Assembly: GCF_000485595.1 (NCBI RefSeq)
Contig: NW_014577076.1
Coordinates: 1,168,633 to 1,215,789 of the forward strand
Reading direction: 5' to 3'
From: Priapulus caudatus
Taxonomy: Eukaryota > Priapulida > Priapulimorpha > Priapulimorphida > Priapulidae
Length of the DNA: 47,157 nucleotides
A model generated the notes under the pieces. It saw only the letters and a program-made list of their open reading frames with translations. It had not been told where the DNA came from and did not search any database. The position numbers and the translations under genes are program-made. Positions 44,506 through 47,157 of this stretch are shown here, one piece after another. The first letter of the stretch is position 1. Each line of letters starts with the position of its first letter.

Positions 44506-46134
44506 AACTAATGAAGGGCTGCGTGGGAGGGACCATGTGGCGGAGAGAGAGTGACAAGCTAGGGAGCGATTATGTGGGAGAGGGACCATGTCGGATTTCC
44601 CAATCAGAGTTCACTCCGCGAACGCCGGCCGTGCTGCTTGGCGACTTGTTCATCGTCACTTCTCTTCGTAAAACAACTAGGAACCCGTATAACTAATAGG
44701 TGGCACAACACAGGCTGGTTGCCGACCTAGTTGTGAATGCCGACGAGAACATCCGCATATACGCATATACGCCATACACGCATATACTATAGGCGGTTGT
44801 GAATTATGAACAATATATAACGAACAAGAGAACAGTCGCAGAAATTCATCCGCGACCTGACATGATCATTTTTGAACACATCTCACATAGCCGTGCACGT
44901 ATGTATTCATGATACAAGGATTTCTAAGAATATTTATGTTAACAGCGTCTTGCCGAGTCAATCTAGCTTGACTGGCTATGCACGCGCTTTGCGCTGGTAA
45001 TAAAATGGTTATAGGCAAGCATTATTTCGTACAACGAAAACCTAAGCAATGATAATCAATCCCCCCACACACAGACACATACACACTTCCCTGTAAACAG
45101 TACAACTGTCGCCAACTGTCACTCATACATACCCTGCCTGCCATCACGAGAACAAGAGCCGGTTTGCTGTCGCTCAGAACTCAATCACTTCAGTAAGCTA
45201 TATAGCGTGTCGTGCCCCTCAAACATGAAAGCAGAGGCTATCTAAGCACAAGGACAACAACGCACGCGGGCCACAATGACCGTGAATAGCTTGAAGGAAT
45301 GGATATATGAGAGATGTTTAGATTTCTCCGGGATAAAATAATCGAAATTCGGTTGCCAAGCCTCGTGTGTATGTTGCCGAGCGCAAAAGCACTCTTTATA
45401 TTCATGGTCTTAGACTCGACGTCCGATCTTGCCGGGGGAACCTTCTGTGTGCTTTACAAACCTATTCGTCTACAATGCACTTATAACATGGTAAGACATA
45501 TTAGCATAGACTAGAACCTACGCTTCAAAGCAGTTTGGCTGATTACAAAATGTCGTATGATCATGCTAGTTACGTTGACGTTGATCATAGCGAATTCTAA
45601 TATATGCATAATATGACGTGTACATGTGTGCATGCTGTCTAACCTATCATAATTTACAGCAATTTTCACTATCGTCCCGCTACCCACTAGTGTATATGAA
45701 ATCATCTAAAAGGTAACTAGGATCTATTACACATGAAATCTCTATTGTATTCGCAAACGGAAGTTCGACTAGTGGAAAATCCAGGATTAATCTCCCGTGA
45801 TGGGAATACACGCGCACTTGTCTCCTTTATAGATCCATCACAAACGCATACAAAAATACTGACTGCAGTCTTTACTGCCTTACAGACCTAAGCCGGCTCA
45901 GCAAATAAGCTCTTATATACGTCGCTATTACAGCCGCGTCGCATTGCCAGCGTCCTGCACGCATGCTGCGCCGCTCTACAGTGTCAGTGCCAACTTCATG
46001 TCTGCATGCAAATAAAATCTTGCGATCACGAACTCGATTATTAACGGGATTAACCAGGCGAGGCGAGCGCGGACTTTAGCAGGAACATGAAGCCATCAAT
46101 GTTGGTACAGGCTCCATTTCGTCGCTGAAGGTAT

Positions 46135-47120
46135 GCTGAGGTAGAGGCCAACAATAACCAACCTGCTGACGTAGTGGTCAATAATAACCAACCTGCTGAC
46201 GTAGTGGTCAACAAAAACCAACCCAGGTGCTGACGTAGTAGTCAACAATAACCAACCTGCCGACGTAGTGGTCAACAATAACCAACCTGCTGACGTAGTG
46301 AGAGGTCAACAATAACCAACCTGCCGACGTAGTGGTCAACAATAACCAAACTGCTGACGTAGTGGTCAACAATAACCAACCTGCTGACGTAGTGGTCAAT
46401 AATAACCAACCTGCTGACGTAGTGGTCAACAAAAACCAACCTGCTGACGTAGTAGTCAACAAAAACCAACCCAGGTGCTGACGTAGTAGTCAACAATAAC
46501 CAATCTGCCGACGTAGTGGTCAACAATAACCAACCTGCTGACGTAGTGAGAGGTCAACAATAACCAACCTGCCGACGTAGTGGTCAACAATAACCAACCT
46601 GCTGACGTAGTGGTCAACAATAACCAACCTGCTGACGTAGTGGTCAACAATAACCAACCTGCCGACGTAGTGGTCAACAATAACCAACCTGCTGACGTAG
46701 TGGTCAACAATAACCAACCTGCTGACGTAGTGGTCAATAATAACCAACCTGCTGACGTAGTGGTCAACAATAACCAACCTGCTGACGTAGTGGTCAACAG
46801 TAACCAACTGCTGACGTAGATAGTGGTCAACAATAACCAACCTGCTGACATAGTGAGAGGTCAACAATAACCAACCTGCTGACGTAGATAGTGGTCAACA
46901 ATAATCAACCTGTGACGTAGTGAGATCTCAACAATAACCAAACTGCTGACGTAGTGGTCAACAATAACCAACCTGCTGACGTAGATAGTGGTCAACAATA
47001 ACCAACCTGTAATGTAGTGAGAGGTCAACAATAATCAACCTGTGACGTAGTGAAAGGTCAACAATAACCAACCTGCTGACATAGTGGTCAACAATAACCA
47101 AATTGCTGATGTAGATAGTG
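46135..47120 (+). repeat. 30-bp minisatellite with 248-bp higher-order repeat
   Basis: Over 30 copies of a 30-bp unit (GTCAACAATAACCAACCTGC then TGACGTAGTG). Variants such as CAACCCAGGTGC (46220, 46468) and GTGAGAGGTC (46299, 46547) recur 248 bp apart. The last part (46800-47120) is more diverged. There are no unique spacers, so this is not a CRISPR array. Confidence 0.95.
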
Positions 47121-47139
47121 GCTAACGATGGCTGCCTCC

Positions 47140-47157
47140 TAAAGCCCGGCGCACATT
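47140..47157 (+). mobile_element. Possible left end of a Harbinger-like element cut by the window edge
   Basis: TAAAGCCCGGCGCACATT resembles TAAAGCCCGCCGCACACA at 7896. Too short to prove. Confidence 0.3.

Larger units (their letters stand above)
34711..47157. other. Upstream region: 5' exon not found, repeat-rich
   Basis: The start of the gene may be here or beyond the window. Unannotated parts (34750-36060, 37210-38320, 39040-40250, 41000-43900, 44520-46120) are AT- to neutral-GC with no recognisable coding sequence. A CpG-rich stretch at about 42540-42720 contains AACATGGCGGC, a YY1-like site, on the plus strand, and is the best guess for a promoter. Short repeats include CTCC at 42500-42540, CAA/AAC at 42275-42345 and a CACG tract at 43390-43425. 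Confidence 0.5.

Noticed and set aside
43925-44557. 210-codon frame on the minus strand and several plus-strand frames
   Set aside because: Produced by the 31-bp minisatellite lacking stops; no protein character.
46135-47120. Regular 30-bp repeats that could suggest a CRISPR array
   Set aside because: Units are head-to-tail without unique spacers, and the genome is eukaryotic.

Overview
This is a eukaryotic, almost certainly metazoan invertebrate, genomic window. It is intron-rich, has GT-AG splice sites, many microsatellites and minisatellites, (TTAGGG)n blocks, and non-autonomous DNA transposons with clear terminal inverted repeats (TIRs) and target-site duplications (TSDs). There is no bacterial gene layout, CRISPR array or credible rRNA or tRNA. 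A 10-base N gap lies at 36753-36762.

The only gene I can support is on the minus strand: an orthologue of OXR1/NCOA7 (oxidation resistance 1 / nuclear receptor coactivator 7, TLDc family). Nine coding exons run from 34710 down to 2919, with matching splice phases and recognisable family sequence throughout. They encode about 888 residues. In order these are a LysM domain (exons 34493-34710 and 32080-32193), a GRAM-like module (27858-28154 and 25492-25667), a long disordered Ser/Pro-rich, acidic then basic region (23405-23718 and 20431-21522), and the conserved segments that precede the TLDc domain (12173-12329, 3731-3911, 2919-3035). The TLDc exons themselves are not in the window and must lie left of position 1. 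The first exon is also not identified; it lies somewhere above 34710, possibly outside the window.

Everything else is intronic or upstream DNA shaped by repeats. I could define several elements at base resolution. A PIF/Harbinger-like element (1800-2894, TSD TAA) carries a second one nested in it (2121-2804, TSD TTA, 22-bp perfect TIR, TATA box and a 26-codon ORF). Two more have TAA/TTA duplications (10465-10866, 15540-15774). A hAT-like element has an 8-bp TSD (21824-22406).

The most unusual theme is telomere-type (TTAGGG)n DNA lying inside inverted-repeat elements of four unrelated families: 3155-3483, 8721-8994 and 18349-18871 (family 1); 4833-5120 (family 2); 30954-31576 (family 3); and 36457-37196 (family 4). 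Three of these six copies have perfect 8-9 bp TSDs. Every clear TTAGGG block in the window lies inside such an element. This is my best candidate for an undescribed system: mobile, palindromic elements that carry telomere-like arrays.

From 28.7 kb to the end there are also large minisatellites with units of 15-16, 19, 24, 30 and 31 bp. Their low complexity explains nearly all long open frames other than the exons.
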